DNA of 60,000 nt, taken from NCBI GenBank assembly GCA_030704615.1, contig CM060733.1, forward strand, positions 39,682,001-39,742,000, written 5' to 3'. The DNA comes from Takakia lepidozioides. Lineage: Eukaryota; Streptophyta; Takakiopsida; Takakiales; Takakiaceae. The notes beneath the pieces are model-generated. The model saw only the letters and a program-made list of their open reading frames with translations, made no database searches and was not told the origin of the DNA. The position numbers and the translations under genes are program-made. Shown here piece after piece: positions 1-11,905 of the stretch (position 1 is the first letter of the stretch; each line of letters opens with the position of its first letter).

Positions 1-1020
1 TTGATTGATTGCGCGAAGAGATACTTTGATCTTTGGGGGCTAGAGGCTAACGTCAGTAAATGTGCAGTGGTGGCATTCAACGACAGAGGGAGGGAGGACC
101 GGTCAAACAGGCTAAGTCATGGCAGAAGAGAGTAGAAGAGATTCTCAAGGATCTGAATTTGGATCCGCAAGTCTTGACCCTGCTGGATAAACCTGACTTA
201 AAGGCTGTAGTGTCCAAAGCCGTGTCTGTTTCCAGAAAATTGTCTGATGAAAATGAAGTTAGCCAGAAAACTTCCCTGAACTTGTTTCCAGTCTGTGACA
301 TGGGGGAGGACATCATGGATGACCTCAAGGGTCTACCCACTCTTGGCACCAGACTGAAATTTAAACTCAGGGCAGGAAGCCTACGTTTGAACAGCAAACA
401 GATGCAGAGAGGAAAGGGAGAGTGCAATTGCTCGTTGTGTGGGCAACCCGAAGACAATGTTCATTCCCTGATTCACTGTCCGGGGTTCTCTCACCAGAGA
501 GACGCTCTCCTCAAATCTATCAAAGGAATTGTGCCTGTACCTCTGTTTACCATCTTTGAAAGTCTCGAGGCTGAGCCAAAAGCCCAGGCCCTTCTGGGGT
601 CTAGTTATTGGGCAAACCACACACAGCAGATTGATGCTTGTGTGAAGGGTTTTCTAGAGGATATCTGGAAAACCCGGATCAATGTTCTATATCAAGGTAA
701 GTCATACTACCGACGTCAGCCCCTGACAGAGGTAGGTTCTGTCCCTTTGTGTTCCGCTCAAACTGGGCGCGGGGTCAATGGCCACAAGGCTATGGCAAAC
801 AACGTCTTATGAGTACATTCTGTTTGGTCTGAAAAAGAAAGCAGGCACAGGAGCACTACAGGCACCAATAGTACCAGATGAAAAGATAGACAATGATATG
901 CATGGTACACTGACTTATTGAGCCCACATAAATTATAAATGGATGCAACGTACGAGCTCCACTCGATTCAACAACAGTTTACAGATCTTGAGCAATTGAA
1001 GACCAACAATGTCGACCAAA
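1..1020 (+). mobile_element. LINE (non-LTR retrotransposon) 3' fragment with internal deletion
   Basis: The first 95 bases encode the stretch just after the reverse-transcriptase active site (CAKRYFDLWGLEANVSKCAV), matching the fuller LINE copy at 17413-20720. At about position 98 the reading jumps to the distal C-terminal region (RPVKQAKSWQKRVEEILKDL), so several hundred bases present in the other copy are missing. The frame then runs to the stop near 812 and ends in a zinc-knuckle of the form C-x-C-x2-C...H...C (CNCSLCGQPEDNVHSLIHCP), usual at the C-terminus of many LINE ORF2 proteins. Bases 815-1020 are 3' untranslated sequence, recognised because an inverted copy recurs at 23735-23960. 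The fragment is cut by the window edge and cannot be functional. Confidence 0.8.
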
Positions 1021-1483
1021 TGAGAAGACTGGCAGCAGTTCAAAGGGAATCCAGCATCCCTACGGCTAAACTGCACTTACCCCAAATAGGTAGACCTCAT
1101 TCATTCCTTAAAAGCTCCCAGCTGCCTTTATGCATTTCCCTCCAGTGCTTCTTCTGGTAGGAATGCCCATGGCCTCGTACCACCTGCAGCGGGGGGCTCA
1201 GTCAAGTGGCACCTCTCTCTCACACAAAGTGCACAGAAAGGGAGATTATCCACTCAACAAACTCTGTCTGTCACATCTACCAGCTTGAGGGAAGGGTAGA
1301 TCTGCTCATCAACCTCATCACTTGTGGGGTCACACGCAAGGCAGGATGCTGTGTCTTCAGATAGCTAAACATGCATGAACTCCTCAAACACTGTGTTGCC
1401 TTTTTCTCCCTCCACCTGGTTTGCAAATGGGAATAGTGTGTTCATAACAGAGACGCACCATGCCACTCAGTCTCTCGCTCAGA
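1021..1483. other. No gene seen; 3' flank of the broken PPR gene
   Basis: No convincing reading frame, RNA gene or repeat is seen. It separates the LINE fragment from the stop codon of the minus-strand PPR gene. Confidence 0.5.
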
Positions 1484-2732
1484 TCACCAGTAATCCCCAC
1501 AAGAACAAACCCCAGCTTCAAAGTGGTGAAACCGATTGGCATCCCGTACAACAATTGTTCGTTCAACAATCTTTGAGATGAACTTGGTGGCCATGTGGCA
1601 GTCACCACACACTCGAAGGTTCTTGATGATACGGAGAGGCGTCCCAGGTGGGGTGCTGATCAGCCCAAAAGCAATGGCCAGCTTCTCACTGTGGTGGCCA
1701 ATAGAAAATTCTTTTTGCTCCTCTTCCACGTTACGCAATACAAAGCATGTGTCAGGCACGTACCCTGCTGCCTTCATCAACCCAAATAATCTCTTCAGCT
1801 CAGCATGGATCTTCTCAATTTTTGGATGCAATTTGTCATCTACAACAAAAGTATGCGCCCAGTCGTCCACCTCAATGCAGGTCTGCCCTGGCTTCCTTCT
1901 GACACCTCTGTGCTGCATCATTTTCCTTACCTGTGCTGTATCATCCCATCTGTCAGCTGCAGCATAGATGTTTGATAGCATCACATAAGTTGGAGCATCC
2001 TGTGGATTACACTTGAGAATATACTTTGCTGCATGTTCTGCTACCTGCACATTGCCATGGATTCTGCAGGCACCAAGCAAGGCCATCCACACCAAAGCGC
2101 CTGGTTTCAATGGCATGCTATTAATGAAGTCTTCTGCCTCGTCCAATTGCCCTGCACGGCCAAGAAGGTCCACCATTCAGCCAAAATGCTCCGTTGTGGG
2201 AGTAAGGCCATAATCTTGACTGATGGAATTAAAGTAGTGATGCCCTTCATCCACTAGGCCCACATGCCTACATGCAGAGAGAACTGATATAAACGTGATA
2301 CTGTCTGGCCTCAAGCCTTCCTGTTGCATGTTTTCAAATAGTTGGAGGGCCTCCCTGCTATACCCATGCTGCCCATATCCTGCAATTAATGCACTCCATG
2401 AGACTACATTTTGTTGAGCCATTTTGCCAAAGACTTGCCGTGCATCCCTCAGGCTCCCTGATTTGGCATACATGTCGACAAGGCTATTTTCGAGAATGGA
2501 ATCCAATGGAATTCCAGCTTCGATGATGGCAGCATGCACCCCTTCTTCTAGAGCTGCAAGGCTTGCACAAGCATTGAGAACACAAATAAATGTTATCTTG
2601 TCTGGCATAACCCCAGTCCACATCATTCGTTCATACATCTCAAAAGCCTCCCTACCATACCCATGCCTTGTATATCTGCAATGATCACGTTCCATGAGAC
2701 AACATTTTGTAGAGCCATATTGTCAAACACTT
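1484..2732 (-). pseudogene. DYW-type PPR protein, C-terminal half, cut off by a transposon
   Basis: PPR proteins of this class edit organelle transcripts. Read on the minus strand from 2732, the segment starts in mid-repeat (RQVFDNMALQNVVSWN), passes through PLS-type repeats and the E region, and ends in a full DYW domain with HSEKLAIAFGL, the CGDCH zinc motif and the terminal CSCGDYW. Two lesions are visible: a 1-base deletion near 2672, where the repeat consensus has IIAGY and the frame is lost, and TGC to TGA in the motif EHFGCMVDLL near 2177. The N-terminal half of the same gene is at 22126-22984; the two ends share a 6-base duplication and join in frame once the intervening element is removed. 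Paralogues lie at 26664-29143 and 44859-47033. Confidence 0.9.
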
Positions 2733-2738
2733 GACGTG
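2733..2738. repeat. Left copy of 6-bp target-site duplication (GACGTG)
   Basis: GACGTG directly precedes the first base of the inverted repeat and recurs at 22120-22125 directly after the last base of the opposite inverted repeat. Paralogous PPR sequence within the window (for example near 2440 and 22410) shows that one copy belongs in the PPR reading frame. Confidence 0.9.
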
Positions 2739-3118
2739 TAGGGAATTCCAAATAGGCCTTGATGTGAAATGCAGCGCAATTCACTTGATCAGATGCCAAT
2801 TCAATTGAACTAACCCTAATTTGCAATTCAAAATTCAATTGAATCGCCACTTGGCAATTCAATTGAATTGCTGACTGCAATTCAATTGAATTGTAATCTA
2901 TAATTTTTAACGCAGTTTTGTATATAATATATATAATATATTATCATGTGTATGTATATGTATATGTATCGTATACACATATACATACGAGAGTATAAGA
3001 TGAATATACATGCTGGCCCGTCTATTCCTGTTGCCCGTCCATCCTTTGCTTGTGGTAAGGCCTAAGTCACGACATGAGTCGCGTACCCTAAAGGAGAGAT
3101 ATATACTAGAGAGAGAGC
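2739..3118 (+). repeat. Left terminal inverted repeat
   Basis: Matches the reverse complement of 21794-22119 almost base for base, apart from about 54 extra bases near 2830-2885 made of CAATTCAATTGAATTG-type palindromic units. The middle holds a TATA-rich run (around 2925-2945) that could serve as a promoter for the rightward transposase gene. Confidence 0.9.
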
Positions 3119-3756
3119 GAGAGCGAGGGAAAGAGAGAGAGAAATGAAGTGATGAAGGGTTTTTAGGGCAGAGGTGCCCTAAAAGTGAAAGGATCAAATC
3201 AGTTGGAGGACGAGAAGTAACGAGAGAAGAATGCAACAACAAGTTTAGGGTTGAGCGGTGGTGGCGCTATGTATGATGGAAGCCTTCTTGGATCACCAAA
3301 TGACAAGATCTGCCCATGAGTAAGCACATTCCCATATTGGCATGAGTTCCCCCAATCATTGATAAAGATATCATTTTAGCTAAAGCTGTAGTTATTGTGT
3401 ACGTGCAGGTGACTCATGAGTTTTGAGGAGAGAACTTTAGGGGTAGTAGAGTGGGTTACCAAACGCTCCTCAACACACACTGAAAGAAAGAGCTTGATCA
3501 CATGGTTTGTCTTCAACCTGCCCACACTGTGTACTGTGGTTTGCTAATACATTTTAGGATACAGTAGTTGTTGTTTCAAAGTACATTTGGTTCATCTACT
3601 TGATAGCCTATGTGAACTTTAGTGACGTAAGTCCTATGGGGAGTGTGTGAGTGGATGCAGTGACTACAGAATTAACAGCAAACAATTACAACAAGGGCAA
3701 GGTCGAAAGCATTGGCACTGGGGCTATTAAGCAGAGATAAGACAGATCATGTGAAC

Positions 3757-4990
3757 ATGGAAAACAACCATTTGGATGGTGACAAAGTAGTGGATGATTT
3801 AGTACTTTATGTGGAAGCAATGTTGAATGAGGGTGCCACAATGAAATCAATCGTCACTGCCCTTTCTTTCGATGATGTACGACCACTGAGAAGATTGCTA
3901 TCAGAAGTCCAAGGGTCTCCTTTCAAAGTTCATCATGAATTGAGTGTCCAATGCTTGTGTGAAAAGATTCAAGAGTTACTTCCTATTGAAGAGAATGGGT
4001 CAAATTGGGGAATGAGAACAGTGCAATCTGCCTTAAGGAGGTCAAATTGGCGGATTCCTCGAAGGAAGGTGGGGGAAGCTTTGAAAATCATCTCACCCTA
4101 TCATTATGAGCGTAGGAGAAGGGCACAGGCAATTCGGAGGACTCAGTATAATGTCACAATGCCTATGGCTCTATGGCACATTGACTGTAAGTATTTTATC
4201 TCATGCATCTTAATGTTCTTTGAAGATGCACATGCAAGACGTTTTCTTTGTATTACATATCGCACAAAATTGTAGGCAAACTAAAACATGTATGCAATTC
4301 GTGGTGCAGCTTATGACAAATTGATTATGTTTGGTCTTCGAGTACATGCTGGCATTGATGGGGCCTCTCATTTTGTTTTATGGGCGAACGTTGCAAGAAA
4401 CAAGAAAGAAAAAACCATTTTCAAAGGATATCACGATGCAGTTTCCAAGTTTGGAGCACCTTTACGAATTCGATCTGATTTTGCAGTAGAGCACTCTCTT
4501 ATAAAACAACACATTGAAGCCACACGTTCTGAAACACCCAATCCGTACTTGACTGGGTCTTCTACACACAATCAGGTTAGTGTTCTATACAATTCTATCT
4601 TGCATATCAACTTTACGTTTCTGTCATATTTCTTGGTTCATCTTTATTAATCTTTGAGTGTGTAATGTTGTGCATATTCCTAATACTTTGTGTGGTGTAA
4701 TCACCACGTTAGAGGATTGAACACTTTTGGCGGCATCTATGGGAGAAGGTAATGTTCTACTACAAAAATTGCTTCCAAGCAATGGTCAATGATGGATTAT
4801 TGGATATGGACGATCCGTGGCAACGAGAATCTTTTATTGACGTTTATATGCCTATACTACAAGAAGCTGTTGATGAATACGTGAAGATTTGGAATGGACA
4901 TCGAGTTCGCACGATTAATGAAAACGGTCGATATCGTCGATCATATGTTCATGCTCGTTTCTTTCGCGAGTATGAACGTTTGCATGGGTA
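3757..4990 (+). CDS. Integrase-type DDE transposase (exons 3757-4186, 4310-4575, 4713-4990)
   Basis: Three exons join in frame at GT-AG sites. Exon 1 encodes an N-terminal helical region ending in WHID; exon 2 continues directly (SYDKLIMFGLRVHAGIDG...), supplies the second acidic residue (RIRSDF) and ends HNQ; exon 3 opens RIEHFWRHLWEKV with the catalytic Glu. This D...D...E arrangement with WHID, GIDG, RSD and HNQRIE is the signature of the eukaryotic integrase-core family (rva_4-type) of IS3EU-like elements. I start at the ATG at 3757. The frame closes at a TAA at 4989-4991, although a donor GTAAGC overlaps it; a further downstream exon (from about 5083) is possible but meets a TGA within about 10 codons, so the C-terminus is uncertain. 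It should catalyse element mobilisation in the nucleus, acting on the inverted repeats. Confidence 0.82.
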
Positions 4991-5082
4991 AGCTCATGGT
5001 TTTCTCTTGTTTGTACTTTCATTGTTAAGCTACAATTTACATTGGAATGTTATTCTAATATGGTGATGTGTTTGATCATGTA

Positions 5083-5450
5083 GATGGACCAGCCACCTTA
5101 TTGATGACCCATGATTCAGGGAAGACCCCCGACACATTGGTAACCAAGACTTGGGGCCTCGTGGGAATCAAAGGTGGCGATGTGCAGGTGGTTTGCATGA
5201 CCTTCCTACCAAAGGAGCTGAACTCATTCCTGACATGGTTCGTGTCCGTGCACAAGCTTATGAAATTGGAAAGGTTGGGAAGGATTCGATCTCTTGTTTT
5301 CATCTCCACTACTACATGTCTCGGTATTGTGGTTTGGCAACGCATGAACATAGATATTTTGATCAATTGGACCTCATTGGTAATACCGTGTTAAGTAGGG
5401 AAGCACTCCAACTTTTAATTACACAAGCTCTTGTATGTAATTGTGATTAA
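5083..5450 (+). other. Possible 3' exon or 3' UTR of the transposase gene
   Basis: Follows a good acceptor (tgatcatgtag). One frame gives GWTSHLIDDP then TGA, after which the same frame stays open for about 115 codons to 5450. This may be a C-terminal exon with a nonsense mutation or simply 3' UTR. No domain is recognised. Confidence 0.35.
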
Positions 5451-6184
5451 CTGAATAAGTGGGACAATCACATTCAAAGATAATTATTTTATGTCACGTA
5501 CTTTGAGGATTTCTGTTAAATAAATGTCATCATCATATCCATTGTCCATATTGAACCATACACCCTAAACATCAAACCATACTACTTGGGGGCAGGGCCT
5601 GGGTTGTACGATCTCTGGAGGGTTGTGAAATTGTTGGGTTTCATTGGGAAGTGCACAGCGTGAGGCTCATGAGGCCGCCTTTTATCTCCAACAATCTTTG
5701 TCTGCCCCACATATGAGACAATGATGACCAACTTGCCTCATTTTCAAGAACCCTCTGTTCATAATCTAAGAATTTTGCATACAGTAATAAAAATCTGAAT
5801 ATACACTCATGGAGACACGAATATTCAACCAGGACTTATAGCTGCACCCTTGTCTCTTATATGCCATGTACCTTGAGTTTAAAATCTGATAACTTGTGTT
5901 CTGTTGATTGGAGTCATGGTTTCTCCAACTGCTGTATACCTTCCATAGCCACCGAGAGGTCTATCTCTCCAGGTTCTGGAACACTCCTGTAGCCTGTACA
6001 ACCACAAAGTAGAATTTTTTGGCTTCCATGTAACATTTATTTTTCTCACATAAGTGGTGAACAACCTTACAGTTGGCATGATGATGATAGGTATGACAGG
6101 TATGATGACGAGGTATCACTTGGCATGATAGGTTAGGAGTCTACTTTCATATGCCCAAGTCAAGTTTCAACCTCTACTGAATGG
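5451..6184. other. Intergenic within the transposon; no gene seen
   Basis: No convincing frame or RNA. Leads into the tandem repeat array. Confidence 0.5.
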
Positions 6185-7045
6185 ACGCCCTTTGCGCAGG
6201 TGTAGCGGTATAGCGTTTGATTACAACGAAACTTAGTTAGTTTTGGTAAATTAGTCTATATGCAGGTAGAGGTATCGTCATTGGGTACTAGCCCTGTTTG
6301 GTATACTCACAGAGGTACAGCGCTTGATTCCAAAGAAACTTAGTCAAAACTACACCATCTGTAGGTAAGGTTATCGTTATGAGGTAGTTTCCCTGTTTGG
6401 TATACTCACAGAGGTACAGCGCTTGATTCCAAAGAAACTTAGTCAAAACTACACTATATGTAGGTAAGGGTATCGTTATGAGATAGTTTCCCTGTTTGGT
6501 ATACCTACAGAGGTATAGCGTTTGATTTACAAATAAATTTGATGTCAAAAACAGTGTATATTTATGGGCAGATATTGTCATGAGGTAGTAGCCCTGATTA
6601 GTATACCAACAGAGGTATAACACAAGTTGACAAAGAAACTTAGTTATATATACTAGTACTGGTATCGTCATTAGGTTGTAGCCCTGTTTGATATATCTGC
6701 AGAGATATAGTATTTCATTTTACAAGAAAAGTTGGCCAAATTAATCTATATTTTACGGAGGTTTCGTCATGAGACAGTAGCCCTGTTTAGTATACCACCA
6801 GAGGTATAGCGCCTGACTTACAAAGAAACTTGGTCAAATCAGCCTATATGCAGGTTGACGTATCGTTATGAGGTAGTTCCCCTGTTTAGTATACCTACAG
6901 AGGTATAACGCATGATAGCCAAAGAAACTCAAGATAAATCAGGCTGTAGGTATCGTTAAGAGGTAATAGTCATGTTTGGTTTACCTACAGAGATATACTG
7001 TCTGGAAGACAAAGAAACCTAACATAATTCAGTCTATATGCCCCT
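6185..7045 (+). repeat. Array of about eight ~100-bp subterminal repeat units
   Basis: A unit containing ggtatcgtcatgaggtagt, then ccctgtttggtatacc, then agaggtatagcg and caaagaaactta recurs about every 98-101 bp, with ccctg starts near 6292, 6393, 6491, 6591, 6682, 6782 and 6880 and a diverged unit near 6970. Related units in the same orientation lie at 11590-11905, and 6650-6905 recurs inverted at 21541-21790. Arrays of this type are candidate transposase-binding sites. The short frames through the array are repeat translations, not genes. Confidence 0.85.
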
Positions 7046-7824
7046 GGTCGCAGCTGAAAAAATGACTTCCTGCATAGCAAAAGCTCAGACATATCTGCAT
7101 AAGACCATAGGAGTGCCCAAATTAGTGAACACATGTTACCTTACCCACTTTCTTATTGCCAATTGTGTAATGCTGTGGATGTTTCTAAACCTTAAAATGG
7201 CATTGGATAAACCCTAAAACATGTGTGAGATTTCACTAGCTTTCAAGGACAACAACAGGGCATGACCAATTCATCAAAGAAGACAATCTTGAACTGTGAT
7301 ACTTCTCATGGGGTGATATTTATAATGTAATAATGTCTTGAAGCTTTACAAAAATCATACGGCAGGTGGGCCTCTCTCCCACCCTCTCCCCCAAGACTAA
7401 AACATATTAGAGCACTTCATACAGCGCATAAGAATGTCAAACTAGCTAATAAATATTTTATAGTAGAGTACTCCACTTACCATATTAAATATGCAGTATA
7501 ACAGCATTCCATTAATGGGTGCAAGAAGATAAGGGACCGCAGCTATACCTCACTGTCAAAATCCTCATCCATTGATGACGTCTGTGCAAAAGTCACCAAC
7601 AGCTGGAAATGTAACAACCGACAACAAAAATGGATTCCCATCCTTGGGCCACAACCAGATGGCACCTCTCCAACCAGATGGCACTACTCAGCGAACTTGT
7701 AACATTTAACATTCAACCAGATGTCACACTCACAGTACCACTCCAAGAGCATTTCAATTATGTATGATACCACAAAATCAACCCCTCTGTTTGAGCCATG
7801 ACTCACACCCTTCACCTCCACATG
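7046..7824. other. Noncoding; 3' flank of the HECT gene
   Basis: No gene recognised. Contains a short CAACCAGATGGCAC-type duplication near 7658-7690. Confidence 0.45.
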
Positions 7825-10800
7825 TCATGCTCGACCATAACTACTATCCATGGTAGAATAGTTAATCTTCGTCATCATCATTGAGGCATCTTTGTATGGG
7901 GGAAGATATAGAACTTGAAAGCAAGTGCTTGCTTGAATGCATGGATAGTCGTGTCGATTGAGAAGTTGTATATTGATGTCTTTGCCGCCAAAGTACTCCA
8001 ATCCAATGATAAAAATAGCCAATCGAGACCTCTCAGCATAGGTCATTTGATCCACACAATCTCGAAACCATTTTTGTTGGAGGGGCAATATAGATACATC
8101 AAATATGCACTTCCTCAAGAAATTACTTGCTTCAATTGCACAGGCACCATTGAATACAACACGCATTGTATCAGGAGATATGCCTTTCAAACTGTCTTTC
8201 ATTCGATCTTTTATGGTGGGTGCACATGGTGCTTGTTCCACAGCCATGTAAAACCCCTCTTGCATTGCCTTCACAATCAAATTGCGTCCATTGAAAAGAT
8301 GACTCCAAACAATGGCTCCAATCTTGTGCTCAACTTCACATTCCCAATTTTCTTCTGTCAGATTGAAATCCGAGAATGTCCAAGCCAAGTCTTCATGTGT
8401 TTCATCCTCTTGGAGTCTTCGAATCAATTTCATTGCCTCATCTCTTGATTTTCTAAGGCAATTTAAGATTGACCATTTTGCGGCCCAGCCCAATCGAAAA
8501 TCACGTTCTAAATCCTTTTTCATTTTGGGCTCCACACCAACGGACATGTTTTTGGACTCGGGGACTTGGTCACAAAACATGACCAAAGTTGCGAATGAAA
8601 AAGGTCTTGAGACTTCCAATTCGTTCGATGCGAGCATGAAGATCAAATGCCCTAGCATTTTGGCCTGCAATATGCACAAACAAATAGTATGAATCAACAA
8701 TGATACCTAACATTCAAACACAAGAAATGACTGTCATGGGAGTATCTTTAAAAATAATTCATGCATGTCAATCTAAAACAAATGACTTTGCAATCCAAAT
8801 CTCACCGCATCCAATTGAATGTCTGCGCGTATGACCTCAGAATCCAATTTTGGATGCAACAACTTTCCTTGAAGATTATCAGGATATTCAAATATGGAAT
8901 TGTAGCTCTGAAAACCAACAACAAAATCATCAGTCTTTGCTAGTACAATTCAAGTTTGTCATAAAATGCAAAAAGCACAAAATACATTCCTAAGTATGCA
9001 AAATGTGCATCAAAGCAAAAGATTACAAATAATCTTAAGACATGAAAAAAGTTTGTGTTTACTGCTTACGAAAGAGGTAGACCAAAATTGCTTCCAAGTA
9101 TTTGTAAGCCATGCATCACGCAAACCATCTTCATCGATAGTCAATCTTTCAGCAATGCCGCTGCAATGAATAAATTCAACCTTTGGTCTATAGCAAGCTC
9201 TTTCATGTTTGATCTCATTCCATTCAAGGTTGAAAGCTTGAAGCTCCTTCGTTTGGGTGACCTTGAAAAACAACACGGAAATTTCAACAACTTCGAAATG
9301 TCTAATTCTAAGTGAAAGCAAGCTTACAAAATTAAATACGATCATGACAGTGCATGAACTCACCGGAATCTTGGTAATAGTGATGTTGGAAAAGCCCAAC
9401 CATCTTTTGTACGGCTTGAAAATAATTTGACTCATATAATACCGTTGGTATTTCAATATGGCTTCATCAACCTTCTCTCTTGATTGCAAAAGTGTCGCCT
9501 CATCTTGGTGAGTCTCAATTTTGTCTGAGCAACACATAAGCTCAAGGTGGGCCCTTGAAAATTTGGTAAAAGCACATAACTTCAATGTCTCATGGATTCT
9601 TTGACTGAAGGTGTGATCTTCATCACCTAGAGAACCTCCATTGATGTTGTAGTGTTGTAGAATCTCTTCTGCTGTTGGGATACATAGACCAACATTCGAG
9701 GACTTTGAGATAGCTAAATCCCATGCATCCCAATCTTTCCAAAAAGGTCGCGCCATGAGCTCAAACTAAATTCGAATATCGCCAGGATTATACATGCTCA
9801 TGGAAGGGTGCATAGTAACCCTACTGAGATTAGCCTCACATGTAGTGGAACCCCTACGAAGCTCTTTTCTTTTAAAAAGCTCGTTACCAATACGTCTCAA
9901 CACTTCATCATTGAAAGAATCTGTATGGAGCTCAACTTTAAACATGTCAAAAGCTGACCAAAAAGCTTGGGATCTCTGTTCATCCTTGTGGACATCGAGT
10001 GCTTCATATGCAGATTTAACATCACGTTCCCCCAATGCCTCGAAGTATGCCTCTTGATGTTTGATCCATGTCTCTGCCATCTTGTTCAGAACTTCATCTT
10101 CAGCTGCCCATGTATAATGAGTGGGTGTTGAGTCCATCTCATTAACAATCATACTAGATGAGGAGGACATACCAACATGCGTTGTTGTGATTGGTGATGC
10201 ACGTAATGCCAGATTATAGTGACCTTGGACATTCCCCCGTTGCACGTTCCTACATCCACCTCGAGGCGGCTCACTCATAAAATCTGAATCAGAATCTCCA
10301 AGGCTGCTAGTCGGAATATTGCCACTTGATTGTTCCATCAATCCAAACGAATACACATCACTGTTTAATCCCGTGATGTGCAGGGTCGTAGAAGGCCTTA
10401 CCCCATTTGAACCTCTGACACGCTTCGGTACTTGTGACGTACTATCAGCTTCAATGTGAGATGTTGTCATACCATAAGGCCTTTCGACCCTTCGAACATC
10501 TTGGGGCACTTGGGTGACATGAACATCTTGAACTTGTGATGGGGCCATATGGAAAGGTTCACCATCGTTTGATGAGGACAGAGATTGAGAATCTTCAATC
10601 TCCATAGGCCTGATCTGTGCACTACCACATCGCCATCCATGGGCATTGGACCTTCTTTCATTGTCAACCTCCCTACACCTTCTATCCCTCTTCTTAGGTG
10701 GATTTCTTAGGAATTGTTGATAAGCAACAATTCCATCACTTGGGACTGTGCTTACATCAGGAACATATGAAACCTCGCTGCTATCAGGGATGTAAACAAC

Positions 10801-11535
10801 AAATGTTGTTGCTGGCAATCGGCCCCATAGAGCCCCACGTTTTCGAATCAATGGCTCGAGATAATATTTGTCTGTTGCTCTCCTGGTCCGTTTGAAAAAA
10901 CACCCTGTCACACGTGGTGTAGGTGTTTGACGATGAGGCTCAAGTTGTGCAAAGTGGGCAGCAATCTGAAACTCCACTGTTCCAAGACAAAATGGCTCAG
11001 GATAGATTTGCCCACCCCACTGAAGGTTTGCTTTGAGAGAGACCAAAACAACTGGGTTGTCTGGAACCCAGTTGCAAATCAATGGCGTTAAAGCCTCACG
11101 ATAGGTTGACCACTCTGTTGACCTTGGAAGCATATGGATGCGCCGTTGAATATCTTTGGGAGGCACATTAGAAGATGCTTGAGGCTGTCTTGTTCGTTGT
11201 GTTCTCGACTCGCAAATGTTTCGAGGAACAGAAACATTCAAGTCATTGACAGTGCCAATTTCAGTAGGTCCACAAAGACTTGGTACATTTGCCATACCTT
11301 GGACGTCGTGACCTTGGCCTTGGGGTGGAGCCGGTACATTTGATCTTGAAGAAGATCCAAATCTGGGTGGATATGCAAAACGCTCACCTTCCTGTCGAAT
11401 ATGCCCTACAAATGCACTTACTCGACGCGGGATTTGTGGCAAGTTTTGTACTAAAGAATCCTCATTGTTTTGTGATGCACAACCAGGGTCAATATCCTGC
11501 AAGTCGTGCGTCCAGTCTTCATCTTGTTTGGACAT
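7825..11535 (-). CDS. HECT-type E3 ubiquitin ligase-like protein of the transposon (five exons)
   Basis: Exons on the minus strand: 11535-9820, 9765-9364, 9261-9070, 8907-8806 and 8664-7825, all joining in phase 0 at GT-AG sites, giving about 1083 residues. The N-terminal 570 residues are low-complexity and unrecognised. The C-terminal part looks like a HECT domain: an N-lobe start around FIHCSGIAERLTIDEDGLRD, then AKMLGHLIFMLAS, and a C-lobe with the presumed catalytic cysteine in YPCIQASTCFQVLYLPPYKD, 35-40 residues from the end as in HECT enzymes. HECT ligases transfer ubiquitin through that cysteine. The join of exons 1 and 2 needs a 54-bp intron ending in TTTAG; otherwise a TAG at 9766-9768 interrupts the frame and two proteins would be made. 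Its location between transposase and inverted repeat makes it element cargo rather than a host gene. Confidence 0.75.
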
Positions 11536-11589
11536 TTCTATATCGTGCACGCATTTGTGAACCTGCCAAAAAAGTAAGAATTGAGATCC

Positions 11590-11905
11590 ATTGAGATCTG
11601 TTGCATTCCAAAGAAACTAAGTCAAAATTGGACTACATGTAGGTAGAGGTATCGTCATGAGGTAGTTTCCCTGTTTGGTATACCTATAGAGGTATAGCGT
11701 TTGATTTGCAAATAAATTTTGCTAAATCAGTTTGTATTTATGTGGAGGTATTGTCATGAGGTAGTAGCCCTGATTAGTATACCAATAGAGGTATAACGCT
11801 TGATTTACAAAGAAACTTAGCTATATATGCTAGTAGAGGTATCGTCATTATGTAGTAGTGATCCTCTTTGGTATATACCTATAGAGGTTGGTGCATTTGT
11901 GAGTT
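11590..11905 (+). repeat. Second block of subterminal repeat units (about three)
   Basis: Same units as at 6185-7045, same orientation (gtagaggtatcgtcatgaggtagt...ccctgtttggtatacc), placed just upstream of the HECT gene start, so it may overlap that gene's promoter. Confidence 0.8.

Noticed and set aside
2623-2880. PPR frame extended into AT-rich sequence (ORF starting MQSAIQLN)
   Set aside because: The first part is translation of the transposon end, not gene sequence.
2739-3118. The two TIR copies as independent MITE or solo insertions in two different PPR genes
   Set aside because: The identical 6-bp flanks, the complementary PPR halves and the opposite orientation of the ends are explained by one element; two solo insertions would each need their own matching duplication.
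6288-6671. 127-codon minus-strand ORF with YLCEYTKQGNYLITI repeats
   Set aside because: It is a translation of the ~100-bp subterminal repeats; no codon or splice support.
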